From positions 62,001 to 126,000 of the forward strand of contig JACRQG010000028.1 of NCBI GenBank assembly GCA_016222805.1: a stretch of 64,000 nt of DNA. Direction: 5' to 3'. The notes under the pieces are model-generated. The model saw only the letters and a program-made list of their open reading frames with translations. It did no database searches and was not told the DNA's origin. This DNA is from Verrucomicrobiota bacterium. Its GTDB lineage: Bacteria > Verrucomicrobiota > Verrucomicrobiia > Opitutales > Opitutaceae. A program made the translations under genes and the position numbers. This document shows positions 40,273 through 48,937 of this stretch, piece after piece. Within the stretch, counting starts at the first letter, position 1, and every line of letters begins with the position of its first letter.

Positions 40273-40480
40273 GGGGCGTATTTCAGGCGTGGTCGAGATG
40301 AGGTTCAGGACCCATTTCAATGCCTGTCTCGTTCGGTCTTTTGTCAATTCTACTGTCGGTTTCTTTTACAGGTTCGGTGATTCACTCCACATTGACCGCC
40401 TCGACTCTAACATGAGGATCACGCTTAGTGTGTTAACAGAGAATTAGATAAGACATATGCAGAGTCGAGGCGTCTGTGTG
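40273..40480. other. AT-richer intergenic region with a perfect 12-bp inverted repeat
   Basis: CGCCTCGACTCT at 40397-40408 and AGAGTCGAGGCG at 40461-40472 are exact reverse complements separated by 52 bp. Inside lies a TGTTAACA palindrome (40431-40438). The right arm ends 8 bp before the sigma-54 promoter, so the arms are not part of the downstream transcript and may be protein-binding half-sites. Base composition drops clearly below that of the flanks from about here to 42.2 kb. Confidence 0.5.
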
Positions 40481-40496
40481 TGGCACGGTATTTGCG
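40481..40496 (+). promoter_or_regulatory. Sigma-54 (-24/-12) promoter of the VPDSG-CTERM gene
   Basis: TGGCACGGTATTTGCG matches the sigma-54 consensus TGGCACGRNNNTTGCW at all but the last position, including the invariant GG and GC with correct spacing. It faces the gene at 40605, predicting a start near 40508 and a leader of about 97 nt. Sigma-54 promoters need an upstream AAA+ activator; the inverted repeat just upstream is a candidate site. Confidence 0.75.
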
Positions 40497-40604
40497 ATAG
40501 AAGCGAGCCTTAATTACTAGGAGCCTAATAATGTGTTCTGCTAATACACGTTTTTATGCTTCGAAGGCCAAGAGTAAGAACACGCCAAAATAGATCCCAA
40601 AAGC

Positions 40605-41708
40605 ATGAAACCGTTTGTTCGCCCAACGATCATACGTCTAAATCTCGCACTCGCTCTCGGTGCAATTTCAGGGACGGCCCTTGCTGGACCGTATGATTTG
40701 AAGTCTTGGAGCGTTGCTTCCTCGCTTCCTACCGAGATGGCGTGGTCCCAGGACATGGCAATTGTAGGGGGATATGTATACGTGATGGGGGACCAATCCA
40801 GGCTGGCGTATGCGCAGGTGAACCCCAACGGCACAGTTGGATCTTGGACTCTGGTTGCACCCACAAGCAGCGCAATTGCGAGCAATTCGTCTCTCGTCGC
40901 CACCTCGCAGGCAGTATACGCGATCGGCGGACGACCATTTGGTGGAGTATTCGATGCAAGTTCGACGGTTCAATACGCACTTCGCAATCCTGACGGCTCT
41001 CTCGGTGCGTGGAACACAACCTCGTCCTTGGCACTTCCAACGTTCGACTCTTCGACTATCGCCTTGGGTAACCGAATCTACTCGCTGGCCGGTATGACAG
41101 GGCAGTCCGACGTTGGTCGCACCACGGTCCAGTATGCCGAAATTAATGCAGACGGATCCTTGGGCACATGGAACTTCACGAGTTCCCTGGCGGCTGGGCA
41201 TACCTATGGTTCGGTAGTGGGAGTCGGCAATAGCATGTATGCGTTGGGTGGAGGGGTTCACTGGTATTCAACAAATGCCGTGGAGCGAGCGACCATCACC
41301 AACCTAGACGGATCAGTCAGCTCATGGTCTCCGCAAGCCTCGCTACCATTCGCCGTCTACACCACCGGTGCTGCGGTCCTTGACAGTACCGTGTATTTGA
41401 TGGGGGGTGGTACACAAGCGTTTGGTGGGGGCTGGCTAAACTCGATTTACTATTCGCACCTGGATGTGAACGGAAATCTCGGACCTTGGACCTTGTCCAC
41501 ATCAGTCCTCCCGATGGCAGTTCCGACAGTAGCTGCAGCTTGGGATGGCAATGTCTATGCCATCGTCGGGGATACCCTTTATTTTACCTCACCGAACGGA
41601 GACGGATCCGTCGACGTGGTGCCAGATTCCGGGAGTACCCTTACCCTCTTGGGCTTGGCGCTATTCGCAGTCGCGATGCGCGGTCGTGTGCGGTCGAATC
41701 GGAGCTAG
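40605..41708 (+). CDS. VPDSG-CTERM surface protein with kelch-like repeats
   Basis: 367 residues. Signal peptide (LNLALALGAISGTALAG); then five or six repeats of a beta-propeller type with recurring ...NPDGSLGAWN..., AEINADGSLGTWN, TNLDGSVSSWS and VNGNLGPWT strands and VYAIGG/YALGGG turns, as in kelch/galactose-oxidase-like propellers. The C-terminus VPDSGSTLTLLGLALFAVAM followed by RGRVRSNRS is a textbook VPDSG-CTERM sorting signal: motif, hydrophobic helix, Arg cluster. By family knowledge such proteins are processed by an exosortase and placed on the surface or in the extracellular matrix. Codon use and base composition are less GC-rich than the neighbours, suggesting acquisition or relaxed selection. 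It is controlled by the sigma-54 promoter upstream. Confidence 0.85.
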   Translation: MKPFVRPTIIRLNLALALGAISGTALAGPYDLKSWSVASSLPTEMAWSQDMAIVGGYVYVMGDQSRLAYAQVNPNGTVGSWTLVAPTSSAIASNSSLVATSQAVYAIGGRPFGGVFDASSTVQYALRNPDGSLGAWNTTSSLALPTFDSSTIALGNRIYSLAGMTGQSDVGRTTVQYAEINADGSLGTWNFTSSLAAGHTYGSVVGVGNSMYALGGGVHWYSTNAVERATITNLDGSVSSWSPQASLPFAVYTTGAAVLDSTVYLMGGGTQAFGGGWLNSIYYSHLDVNGNLGPWTLSTSVLPMAVPTVAAAWDGNVYAIVGDTLYFTSPNGDGSVDVVPDSGSTLTLLGLALFAVAMRGRVRSNRS

Positions 41709-42257
41709 TGGGCAGGAGTGGGAGATAGCTCTCTTCCGAAGATTTCACGCCTTCGGGTGTGAGATCTTCGACGTGTTTGTCCTGCGTCGTCGGTCATGCC
41801 GACGACGCGCGAGTAAGGTCCTGTTCGCAGATGTGTCCGGAAGGAGGCTCCGAGGCACTTGGGAATCACTGGCGCAGTACGATGGTCTCGCCGGAGGTGG
41901 GGCCTGAAGTCGGTCCAAATGGCGGAGCACGTGGGAGGCGACCGCCGCGATGTCTGTCTATGGATCAGGACACGCGCAAGGGAAGTGCGGGCACTTGGGC
42001 GGCGAAGCTAGTAGTGGACTTGGCGTAGAGGGCAAAACGCGGCAAGTGCTCCAAAGCGAGGCGTTGCTGCTCGGAGGAGTCCAAGTAGCCGGACTTGGAC
42101 ATGACCTGTGGACTCGCCCGAATGCAGCGTGCTCTTTCGGTATTTGGGGCACGCATTCTCGTCGGCACGGGGAACGCCTCCTTCGAGGCGGTCCCGCATG
42201 ATCTGACTTACAACGGGGGTAGCTGAAGAATTCGACCGGCTCCGCTAGTTGTGGAGG
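41709..42257. other. 549-bp region without a supportable gene
   Basis: It contains two strong hairpins just after the VPDSG gene (separate entry) and a third near 42169-42195 (GGAACGCCTC with GAGGCGGTCC around CTTC). Short frames on both strands, for example 41965-42168 minus, show no family I recognise. This could be decayed mobile or accessory DNA, continuing the lower-GC patch. Confidence 0.45.
41737..41808 (+). terminator. Twin hairpins downstream of the VPDSG gene
   Basis: Hairpin 1 (41737-41770) pairs CGAAGAT with ATCTTCG and continues inward with TCAC/GTGA around CTTCG. Hairpin 2 (41784-41808) is a perfect 10-bp stem GCGTCGTCGG / CCGACGACGC with loop TCATG. They start 29 bp past the stop. 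No T tract follows either, so they may stabilise the mRNA 3' end rather than act as a classical terminator. Confidence 0.4.
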
Positions 42258-43007
42258 CTACGGCAGCGTCTTCAACTGGACGTCCTTGAACTGGATTGTC
42301 ATCGGCTCGCCTTTGTGGAGTTGGAGGGCGATGACGCCGGACTTGGCGGCGGCTGCGGAGTCGGTGTCTGTGACGTCGGCAGTGAGTTTGCCTTTCACGA
42401 AGTGCTGGAGGTGGTTGCCGTTGGCGACGACGCGAAGTTCGTTCCACTCACCGAGCTTGTAGGCGGCTTCGATTTCGGCGGCGGAGGCGGTGGTGGCCAG
42501 CACGTCGATCTTCGCTTTGGCCTTGCCCTTGCCTTTCTTGGCGTCGGCGGAGCCATCGGGCGGGCTGATGCGGATCTTCTGTCCGGGATTCATCAGGATG
42601 CCGCGGCCACGCTCCTCGTAGAGCATGCCGGTGTAACGGAAGGGTGAGTCGAGGTCCGCCTGGTAGCCACCGACGACGAACTTGGCGGCATCGAGCACCT
42701 TGCTGCGGTACTGCACGCCGGAGTTGCCCCACTTCTTCTCGTTTTGCGCGGTGAGCCGGAACTTCAGGCGCAGTTCGAAATTGGCGGGCTCGCCGCCTTT
42801 CCAGACCAGGAACGTGTTTGCCTCGACAGGCTTGGCCGCGGTGGTCTGGCCGGTGAGGGCGCCATCGCGCACGGACCAGAAGTCCTTGTTGCCGTCCCAG
42901 CCGGAGAGGTCCTTGCCATTGAAGATGGACTTAAAGCCGCCGTCGGCGGCGAAGCCGGAACAGGAGATCGCGGCCAGGGCCGCAGTCGCGAGGAGGAGTT
43001 TTTTCAT
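42258..43007 (-). CDS. DUF1080 (3-keto-disaccharide hydrolase-like) secreted protein
   Basis: 249 residues. Signal peptide MKKLLLATAALAAISCSG, with a cysteine after AIS that could be lipid-modified. The family pattern FKSIFNGKDLSGWDGNKDFW at the start of the mature protein, VRDGALTGQT, FELRLKFRLT, and GNSGVQYRSKV identify DUF1080, a jelly-roll domain that in characterised members cleaves 3-keto-glycosides. A Lys-rich insertion (KKGKGKAKAK, about residue 157-166) is unusual. Fits with sugar oxidoreductase genes nearby (48.9-52.6 kb) that might produce keto sugars, which is inference. Last gene before the lower-GC patch. Confidence 0.82.
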   Translation of the reverse strand: MKKLLLATAALAAISCSGFAADGGFKSIFNGKDLSGWDGNKDFWSVRDGALTGQTTAAKPVEANTFLVWKGGEPANFELRLKFRLTAQNEKKWGNSGVQYRSKVLDAAKFVVGGYQADLDSPFRYTGMLYEERGRGILMNPGQKIRISPPDGSADAKKGKGKAKAKIDVLATTASAAEIEAAYKLGEWNELRVVANGNHLQHFVKGKLTADVTDTDSAAAAKSGVIALQLHKGEPMTIQFKDVQLKTLP

Positions 43008-43477
43008 GATGGAGAGGGTGGACGGTGATCCGTAATCGGTGAACAGAGGTCAGTGATCAGTGAGAGAAGTGTTGCCCTGTGGGCAGGGCGACCTCGCCCT
43101 GCGTGCGCCGGGTCGGCGAAGTGCTCCTCTTCGCCCGGGGGGCCACACACCCCGCCCTGCGGGCACCCCTCTGGAGCCGGAACCATGCAGTCGGGCTGAC
43201 GCTCCTGCGGGAGTCCACTGACGAAACGGTGACCTGTGGGCGGGGCGACCGCGCCCCGCTCCGCGACGAGGTCGTCACGGCTACATTGCTGCGGTGCACG
43301 TCGACTTCGACTGCATCGTTCCGGCTGAAGAGGGGATCTTTCCGAGCCCAATCTTGTCCGGGTCCCCTCTGGAGAGGGGTGGCGCGTCAGCGCCGGGGTG
43401 TGTTTGCCTGGCCTATTCATTGGTGCCCGCTGTGGACTATGTTGATGCCTCTGGGGTCGCCCCGTCTGCAGACGGTG
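43008..43477. repeat. Repeat-rich intergenic region with several REP-like palindromes
   Basis: 470 bp without a gene. Copies: 43079-43107 (TGTGGGCAGGGCGACC type), 43234-43259 (TGTGGGCGGGGCGACC with GCGCCCCGC), and 43261-43284 (CGCGACGAGGTCGTCACGG then CTACA, inverse of the first element at 524). The last two form a head-to-head pair. A further small hairpin CCCCTCTGGAGAGGGG is at 43365-43380. Confidence 0.65.
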
Positions 43478-45889
43478 TCAGTGCTTGTCGTGGCCATGGG
43501 CGGCGGGGGCGGTCGGGGCGGCTGGCGAGGCAGGCACGGCAAGCGGGTTGGCTTTGAGGTAGGCTTCGACGTTCTTCGTGACGATCAACTTGCCCCACAT
43601 GACGGTCCAGTGGCCGGGGAAGGTACAGACGTATTCGTATTCCCCCTCGGTGCGGATGGCGTTGCCGGGGAGGCGCAGCGTCTCGCTCTGCCCGGTCTCG
43701 AGCAACTTGGTCGCGGCGAGCACGTCTTCGCCGGCGGGCACGAAGGCCCGGCCGCGGGCGTCGAGCTGATCCGGGGTTAGGGTCATGGCGGCGGTGCCGA
43801 CCTTTTCGCGGGTGCCTGGCTTCACCACGACGAGGTTGTGCGGCATCACGTCCGGGTTATCGAAGATGATCTCGAAGGGCCGGCCGGCTGGCACGACGAT
43901 GCGCGGGGTGTCGTAACGCATTTCCTCGACGACCGCCCGGACGACGAAGACGGAAACCCGGAGGCCGGCGAGGGTCTGGCGAATCCCCTCCGCCTCGGCT
44001 GCCGGCAGCGAACCGGCGAGTTCCTCGGCGATCTGGATCGTCTCGACGTAGTCGCGGCTGGTGCGCTCGGAGGTGTGGGTCTTGCCGGCCCAGGCGATGA
44101 GGGCGCGCGCGGACCGGGCCGCCGCTTCGGTCGGCCACGCGGCCCGCGGCAAGGCGCGGAGTCCCTGGGCGGCGGTCGGCACCTGATAGCCGCGCTCGAT
44201 CATGGAGGTAAGGGCGGCAAAAACCGCTCCCGGCTCGCGCCGGCTGCTCACGGCCGAGCGCATCGCGTCGCGCTGGATGGCGGCGACGATGTGGTCGGGG
44301 CCGGCGATGTCGGTGACAGCCAGGGCGAGAATCGGCATCACCCGATCGAACGCGGTGGCGCGCAGCGTGGCGTCGGGAATCAACGGGATGCCGCCCAGCA
44401 GGCTGGCCTGGGAAAGCGGGGAGCCGGCGGCCTCCTGCCAGGCGCGGTCGAGGGCGTTGTCCGCCAGGGCGAGGGCGGCCCAGGCGTAGGTGCGTCCTTC
44501 CGCGGTGTCGGTGAGGGCCAGCTTGAGCAGCGCCCCGCGATGCGGACGCAGTGCGGCGGGCGGCTGGGACAGCAGGAGGCGGCCGACCCCCTTGACGTCG
44601 ATTTCGGCCGGCGAGTCGATCACCGTGAGCAGCAGGGCCACCGGGTCGCTGTTGCGGGCCTTGGCGAGGGCCGCCAGGGCTTCGGCGCGCACGGCGTCGC
44701 TTACGCCGGCCCGGCCGAGGATGTTCTCCGCGACGTCGGCACTGCGCGGCATCTTCAGCAGTTCGGCCACGGTCAGCGTCCGGAGGAGGTAGCGGATGCT
44801 CGCGGGATCACCGCCGGCAAAGGCGCCGCCCTCGCCGATCCGTTGGCGCCACTGCGGCCGCAGTTGGCGCAGCGTTTCGCCAATGGTGTAGTCGAGGTAG
44901 TAGTCGACCGGGAGCTTCGTGGCGGCGAGGGCCACCTCGGCGGCTTCGGCGACCGGAAAGAAGCTGGCGGCGCGGACGGCCTGCAGGCGGACGCGCGGGT
45001 GTTCGTCGCTGGCGAGGCGGCGGAGTTCCGCGAGGGCATTCGGAACACGGTCCCGCCAGTAACCGAGCACGCGGACGGCGGCGGCGCGGGCGTTGGCGTC
45101 GGGGGAACGCAATTGCCGGGCCAGCAGATCGGCGTTCACGACATTGTGCCACTGGTGCACCCAGAGAGCCTCGGCGAGGTGATGGGGGTAGTCGGGTGCC
45201 TGAGAATTGAGGCCGCCAATCCATGCCGCGAGCGCAGCCATGACCTTGGACGACTCATGCTTGCCGAGTTCGATCTTGGCCAGGGTCCGCACGTGGGTCT
45301 CCGGCCGCTTCAGGATTTCGAGCAGGGCCGGGATCGGCTCGCCGTCGATCTTTGGCTGCCACACCAACGGACGGCCCTCGGCGGTGATGCGGTAGATGCG
45401 GCCGTGGACGTGGTCGCGGTTGGCGTCGCGCAGGTGGCTCTGCAGGTGCCCAATCAGCGGGTTGTGCCAGTCGACGACATAGAGGTCGCCGTCGGGACCG
45501 GTGCTGGTGTCGATGGGGCGGAAGTTGCGGTCGGTGGACGAGACGATGTCAGGCTGGCGCTCCCCCTTCAGCCCGGCGCCGTCGTCGAGGAGCTTCACGC
45601 GATAGATGCCCTGGAAGCCGATGACGTTAGGATTGAGAAAATTGCCCCAGTACTCCTCGGGGAAATGCCGGCTGGTGAGGATGGTGCTGCCGGCGGAAGG
45701 GCGGGCCGGGCGATCCCAGATGGTTTTCATCTTGGGATGCTTGTTGGGGTAATCGATGCGGCCGCTGAAGGCGGGGCCGAAGTAGGTGTGGTTGCCGGTG
45801 GCGTCGGTGATCAGGTCGTTGCCCCAGGTGTCGAAGGCGCGGCCGTGGGGATTGGCGAAGCCGTACGCGATGTAGACCTCGGGATCGCG
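43478..45889 (-). pseudogene. C-terminal part of the giant ThuA/propeller protein, out of frame
   Basis: This continues the protein begun at 45811-48570 but in another frame, from about 45889 (EVYIAYGFANPHGRAFDTWG) to the stop at 43478. It contains the rest of the propeller domain (GNHTYFGPAFSGRIDYP, GPDGDLYVVDWHNPLIGHLQ), HEAT-like helical repeats (AAVRVLGYWRDRVPNALAEL, RLQAVRAASFF) and a C-terminal cupredoxin with probable blue-copper ligands: His in VMPHNLVVV, and Cys, His and Met in CTFPGHWTVMWG. It has no start of its own with a signal peptide, so it would be expressed only through frameshifting or from a repaired copy. Confidence 0.75.
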
Positions 45890-48570
45890 CCATCGATCGA
45901 GCGCACGGCGCCGCCCACGCTTTCGACCTGCGTGCGGTGAAACACGCCGTCGCTGAGCAGAATCGCGCCGCCCGGTTCGTAGATGACGGAATTGGCGGTG
46001 TGGTGGGAGTCCGCGGAATCGAGTCCCATGAGCACACGCTCGCGCCAGTCGGCGCGGCCGTCGCCGTCGGTGTCGCGCACGAACCACACATCCGGCGCCT
46101 GCACGACCAGCACGCCGTCCTTGAAAAACTGGAAGCCGGTCGGGCTGTTGAGGCCGTCGAGGAAGGTCGTGCACTTGTCGGCGCGGCCGTCGCGATCCGT
46201 GTCCTCGAGGATGAGGAGCTTGTCGGCGACGCGGGAGGTCGGCGTGCGGCTGGGGTAGCTCGGCCAGGCGGCGATCCAGAGGCGGCCCTTGGTGTCCCAC
46301 GCCATCTGGACGGGTTTGGCGAGCTCGGGAAACTGCTTTTCGCTGGCGAAGAGATTGGCCTTCAGTCCGGGGGCGAGGGTCATCTGCCGGATGGCCTCGT
46401 CCCCATCAACAAAAGGGTAGGTGCCGTCGATGTTGGGTCCGGGCTTGTTGGTGCCGAAGGAGGTGACGACGGGCAGCGGCAGCATGTCGACGGGGCCGGA
46501 CTTGCCGGCGGCGGTGGCCCAGAGTTTGCGCTCGAGGTTGGCGGTCATCACCTCGCGCTGCGCCATCTCCTCCATCATGATGTGGGTGTTGGTAATCTTG
46601 GGCGTGTCGGGGTGGGAGACGTAGGCGATCTTCGACCGGTCGCCGTAGATGTTGTAGCCGTCGACGGCGCGGTACCGGGAATGCCACATCGCGTTCTTCT
46701 CGTTCACGAGGGCGCGTACGCCTTCGGCGGCCGGCGATTGCAGATCAGGTGCTCCCGGGCCCATGAGCGTCGCGCCGATCCGGGCGATCAGCCGGGCCTC
46801 GCCGCTCGAGTTGAGGTGCACGCCGTTGATGGTGAAGGGAGGTTGCCCGGTGCGCGCGGCTTCGGCATAGAGTTCCTGCGAGGGCGTGAAAAGATCGACG
46901 AAAGTGACCCCCGCCTGGTCGCGGGCGACGTCCGCCATGGCGCGGGAATAGGCGGCGAGGTTGGCGTTGATTTCCGGGCGGTACTCGAAGTTGGGGTCGG
47001 GGTGCTTTTCGACGGCGATGGGGGAGAAAAGGACGATGCGCGGGGCGGAGAGGCCGTTGTAGTTCTTGGCCCGCGTCTCCCGCAGGAACTTCTCCAGGTC
47101 CTCGCGAAACTTCGGGAGCCCTTCCGGCCCGGCGAAGGACTCGTTGTAGCCGAAGAAGGCGAAGACGGTCCCCGCCTGCACGCGCGTGAGCCACTCGTCG
47201 GGCGTGCCAAAGTCCTTGGAGCGGGCGCGGGTGGTGAGTTCGTCGCCGGCAAAGGCCAGGTTGCGGACCACGAGCTGGTGGTTCGGGTGGCGCAGGTGCA
47301 GGAGGGTCTCGAGCCAGCCGTGGTGCTGCATCCGGTCGGCCAGGGCGTTGCCGATCAGGGCCACGTGCTCGCCGGCGTTGAGGGCCAGCGCCGCGGACGT
47401 TGCGGCCGGGGCGCCGGTGCCGGTCGATTCCGCAGGGCGCGCAGCCGGAGCGGTGCTTTCCGAGCGAGACACCTGCTTGGTCGCCTCTTTCTTCGCCGAG
47501 GCCTTCTTGGCCGGCGGGGCCGGCGGCGTGCCTCCCTCCCGTACGGTTTTGCCGAGGGCGTAGTCGGCGGGAGTGAGCTGGTAACGGTAGCCGCGGAAGC
47601 CGTACTTGCGCGGCGCGTACGGGTCGACCACGCGCACGTCGGCGCGGGCGGGCACGTCGAGACCCAGGCCCCAGTAGACGGCGTTCACCACCAGGCGGCG
47701 CAGCCCCTCGTTTTCCAGGTCGGTCGCCGCGCCCATGGTGGTGGTGAAGATCCGGTTCTGGCGCCCGGCCTCGTTGGTGAAGAGCCGGGTCCAGGCGATC
47801 GGCATGGCCGGGGAGTTGACGCCCTGCTCCCGGCCATCCGCGGCGCGCTTCTTGGTGTGGTCGGCCGGGGCATCGGCGGGGTTCATGCCCTTGAGCACGA
47901 CGCCGCGGAGGAGGATCGTGGCATCGGCAGGCGGGTAGGCTTCGTAGACATCGCTGTCGCCAAAGACGTCGGCGACGCCGCGGAGAAGCGGACTGGACTG
48001 TGCGGCGGACTCGATCACCCCGCGGGTGGCCTCGAACTTGTGTTTGCCCCAGTGGGTGACCCAGGTCTCGCCGAGGACGTGCTTGCCGAACCCGCCCGGC
48101 CAGGGGGCCTTGCTGTTCCAGCCGTACTTGGCCCAGGTCGAACCGGCGGGGATGTTGAAGGCGTGGGTCGAAGTGCGGAGCGCGATGACCGGAATGCCGC
48201 GGTGGAAGGCGTCGACGAAGCGCTGCATGTCGGCGTCCGGCCAGTTGCGGAAGCGCAGGGAAAGGACGAGGGCGTCGGCGGAGGCCAGCGCCGCGGAATC
48301 GGGGAGCGAGCGCTGGTTTTCGGGGTTGATGGTGCCGTCGGGATCGAGGGCGAAGAGGACGGTGCACTTGAAGCCGTGGCGCTGGCTGAGAATCTTCGCC
48401 AGCATCGGCAGCGCCTCCTCGCTGCGGTATTCCTCGTCACCGGAAAGAAAGACGATGTGTTTGCCCTTGGCCGCCGTGCCGGGCGGGGGAGAAAAGACCA
48501 GGGAGGTGGGAGTGGCGGCGCGGGCGGCGAAGGGAAGCAGCAACGCGCAAAGCAGGACGCGGAAGGGCAT
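45811..48570 (-). CDS. ThuA / SGNH-hydrolase / propeller protein, N-terminal part before frameshift
   Basis: 919 residues from the ATG at 48570, chosen for the signal peptide MPFRVLLCALLLPFAARA. Domains: ThuA-like amidotransferase fold (about 20-290; HIVFLSGDEEYRSEEALPML, RTSTHAFNIP, WVTHWGKHKF), a Lys/Ala/Pro-rich linker, an SGNH/GDSL hydrolase (about 390-640; VALIGNALADRMQHHGW, VFAFFGYNESFAGPEGLPKF, NGVHLNSSGEARLIA), then the beginning of a PVC-type dehydrogenase propeller (LFASEKQFPELAKPVQMAWD). In related proteins the propeller continues through DGAIYRF... to YGFANPHG; here the frame is lost after VRSIDGA, with roughly 8 codons missing, and ends in unrelated residues. The remainder is at 43478-45889. 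Likely a carbohydrate-processing secreted protein whose gene is broken by a small deletion, or an assembly error. Confidence 0.78.
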   Translation of the reverse strand: MPFRVLLCALLLPFAARAATPTSLVFSPPPGTAAKGKHIVFLSGDEEYRSEEALPMLAKILSQRHGFKCTVLFALDPDGTINPENQRSLPDSAALASADALVLSLRFRNWPDADMQRFVDAFHRGIPVIALRTSTHAFNIPAGSTWAKYGWNSKAPWPGGFGKHVLGETWVTHWGKHKFEATRGVIESAAQSSPLLRGVADVFGDSDVYEAYPPADATILLRGVVLKGMNPADAPADHTKKRAADGREQGVNSPAMPIAWTRLFTNEAGRQNRIFTTTMGAATDLENEGLRRLVVNAVYWGLGLDVPARADVRVVDPYAPRKYGFRGYRYQLTPADYALGKTVREGGTPPAPPAKKASAKKEATKQVSRSESTAPAARPAESTGTGAPAATSAALALNAGEHVALIGNALADRMQHHGWLETLLHLRHPNHQLVVRNLAFAGDELTTRARSKDFGTPDEWLTRVQAGTVFAFFGYNESFAGPEGLPKFREDLEKFLRETRAKNYNGLSAPRIVLFSPIAVEKHPDPNFEYRPEINANLAAYSRAMADVARDQAGVTFVDLFTPSQELYAEAARTGQPPFTINGVHLNSSGEARLIARIGATLMGPGAPDLQSPAAEGVRALVNEKNAMWHSRYRAVDGYNIYGDRSKIAYVSHPDTPKITNTHIMMEEMAQREVMTANLERKLWATAAGKSGPVDMLPLPVVTSFGTNKPGPNIDGTYPFVDGDEAIRQMTLAPGLKANLFASEKQFPELAKPVQMAWDTKGRLWIAAWPSYPSRTPTSRVADKLLILEDTDRDGRADKCTTFLDGLNSPTGFQFFKDGVLVVQAPDVWFVRDTDGDGRADWRERVLMGLDSADSHHTANSVIYEPGGAILLSDGVFHRTQVESVGGAVRSIDGAIPRSTSRTASPIPTAAPSTPGATT

Positions 48571-48937
48571 CGGTGGGAGCGGGCGAGGTTGGAAGAGGCG
48601 GTGGCGTGGGTCGCCGCCGCCGGGAGGTTGGGTGAGGTGGCCGGGGCGGCGAACCCGGCCACGACTGCAAAACGTCGCCTGAGGCGGCGGGGGATGTGGG
48701 CGGGGCGACCTCGCCCCGCGGGAAGGCGGCATCGAAACGACGGGCGCGGGGCGAGGTCGCCCCGCCTACAGGAAACGTGGATTGATGGGATGCTGGGGGA
48801 CGGAGGATGCCGCCGGTTGAGCGTCTCGGGAGAAGCGGTCCCGGGGCGAGGTCGCCCCGCCTACAGGGTCAGCAAACTAGAGACGGAAGGAATGGTGGCA
48901 AAGCGGGCCGGCGTCGCCGCCGCCGGCCACGGTGACC
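48571..48937. repeat. Intergenic region with three REP-like palindromes
   Basis: 367 bp without a gene. Copies at 48695-48720 (TGTGGGCGGGGCGACC, forward) and 48746-48770 (GCGGGGCGAGGTCGCC, reverse, ending CTACA) make a head-to-head pair. A third reverse copy lies at 48841-48865. They separate the giant broken gene from the oxidoreductase gene, both on the minus strand. Confidence 0.75.

Noticed and set aside
41965..42168. 67-codon minus-strand frame in the gene-poor patch
   Set aside because: No family recognised and no ribosome site; could be remnant DNA, but not supportable as a gene.
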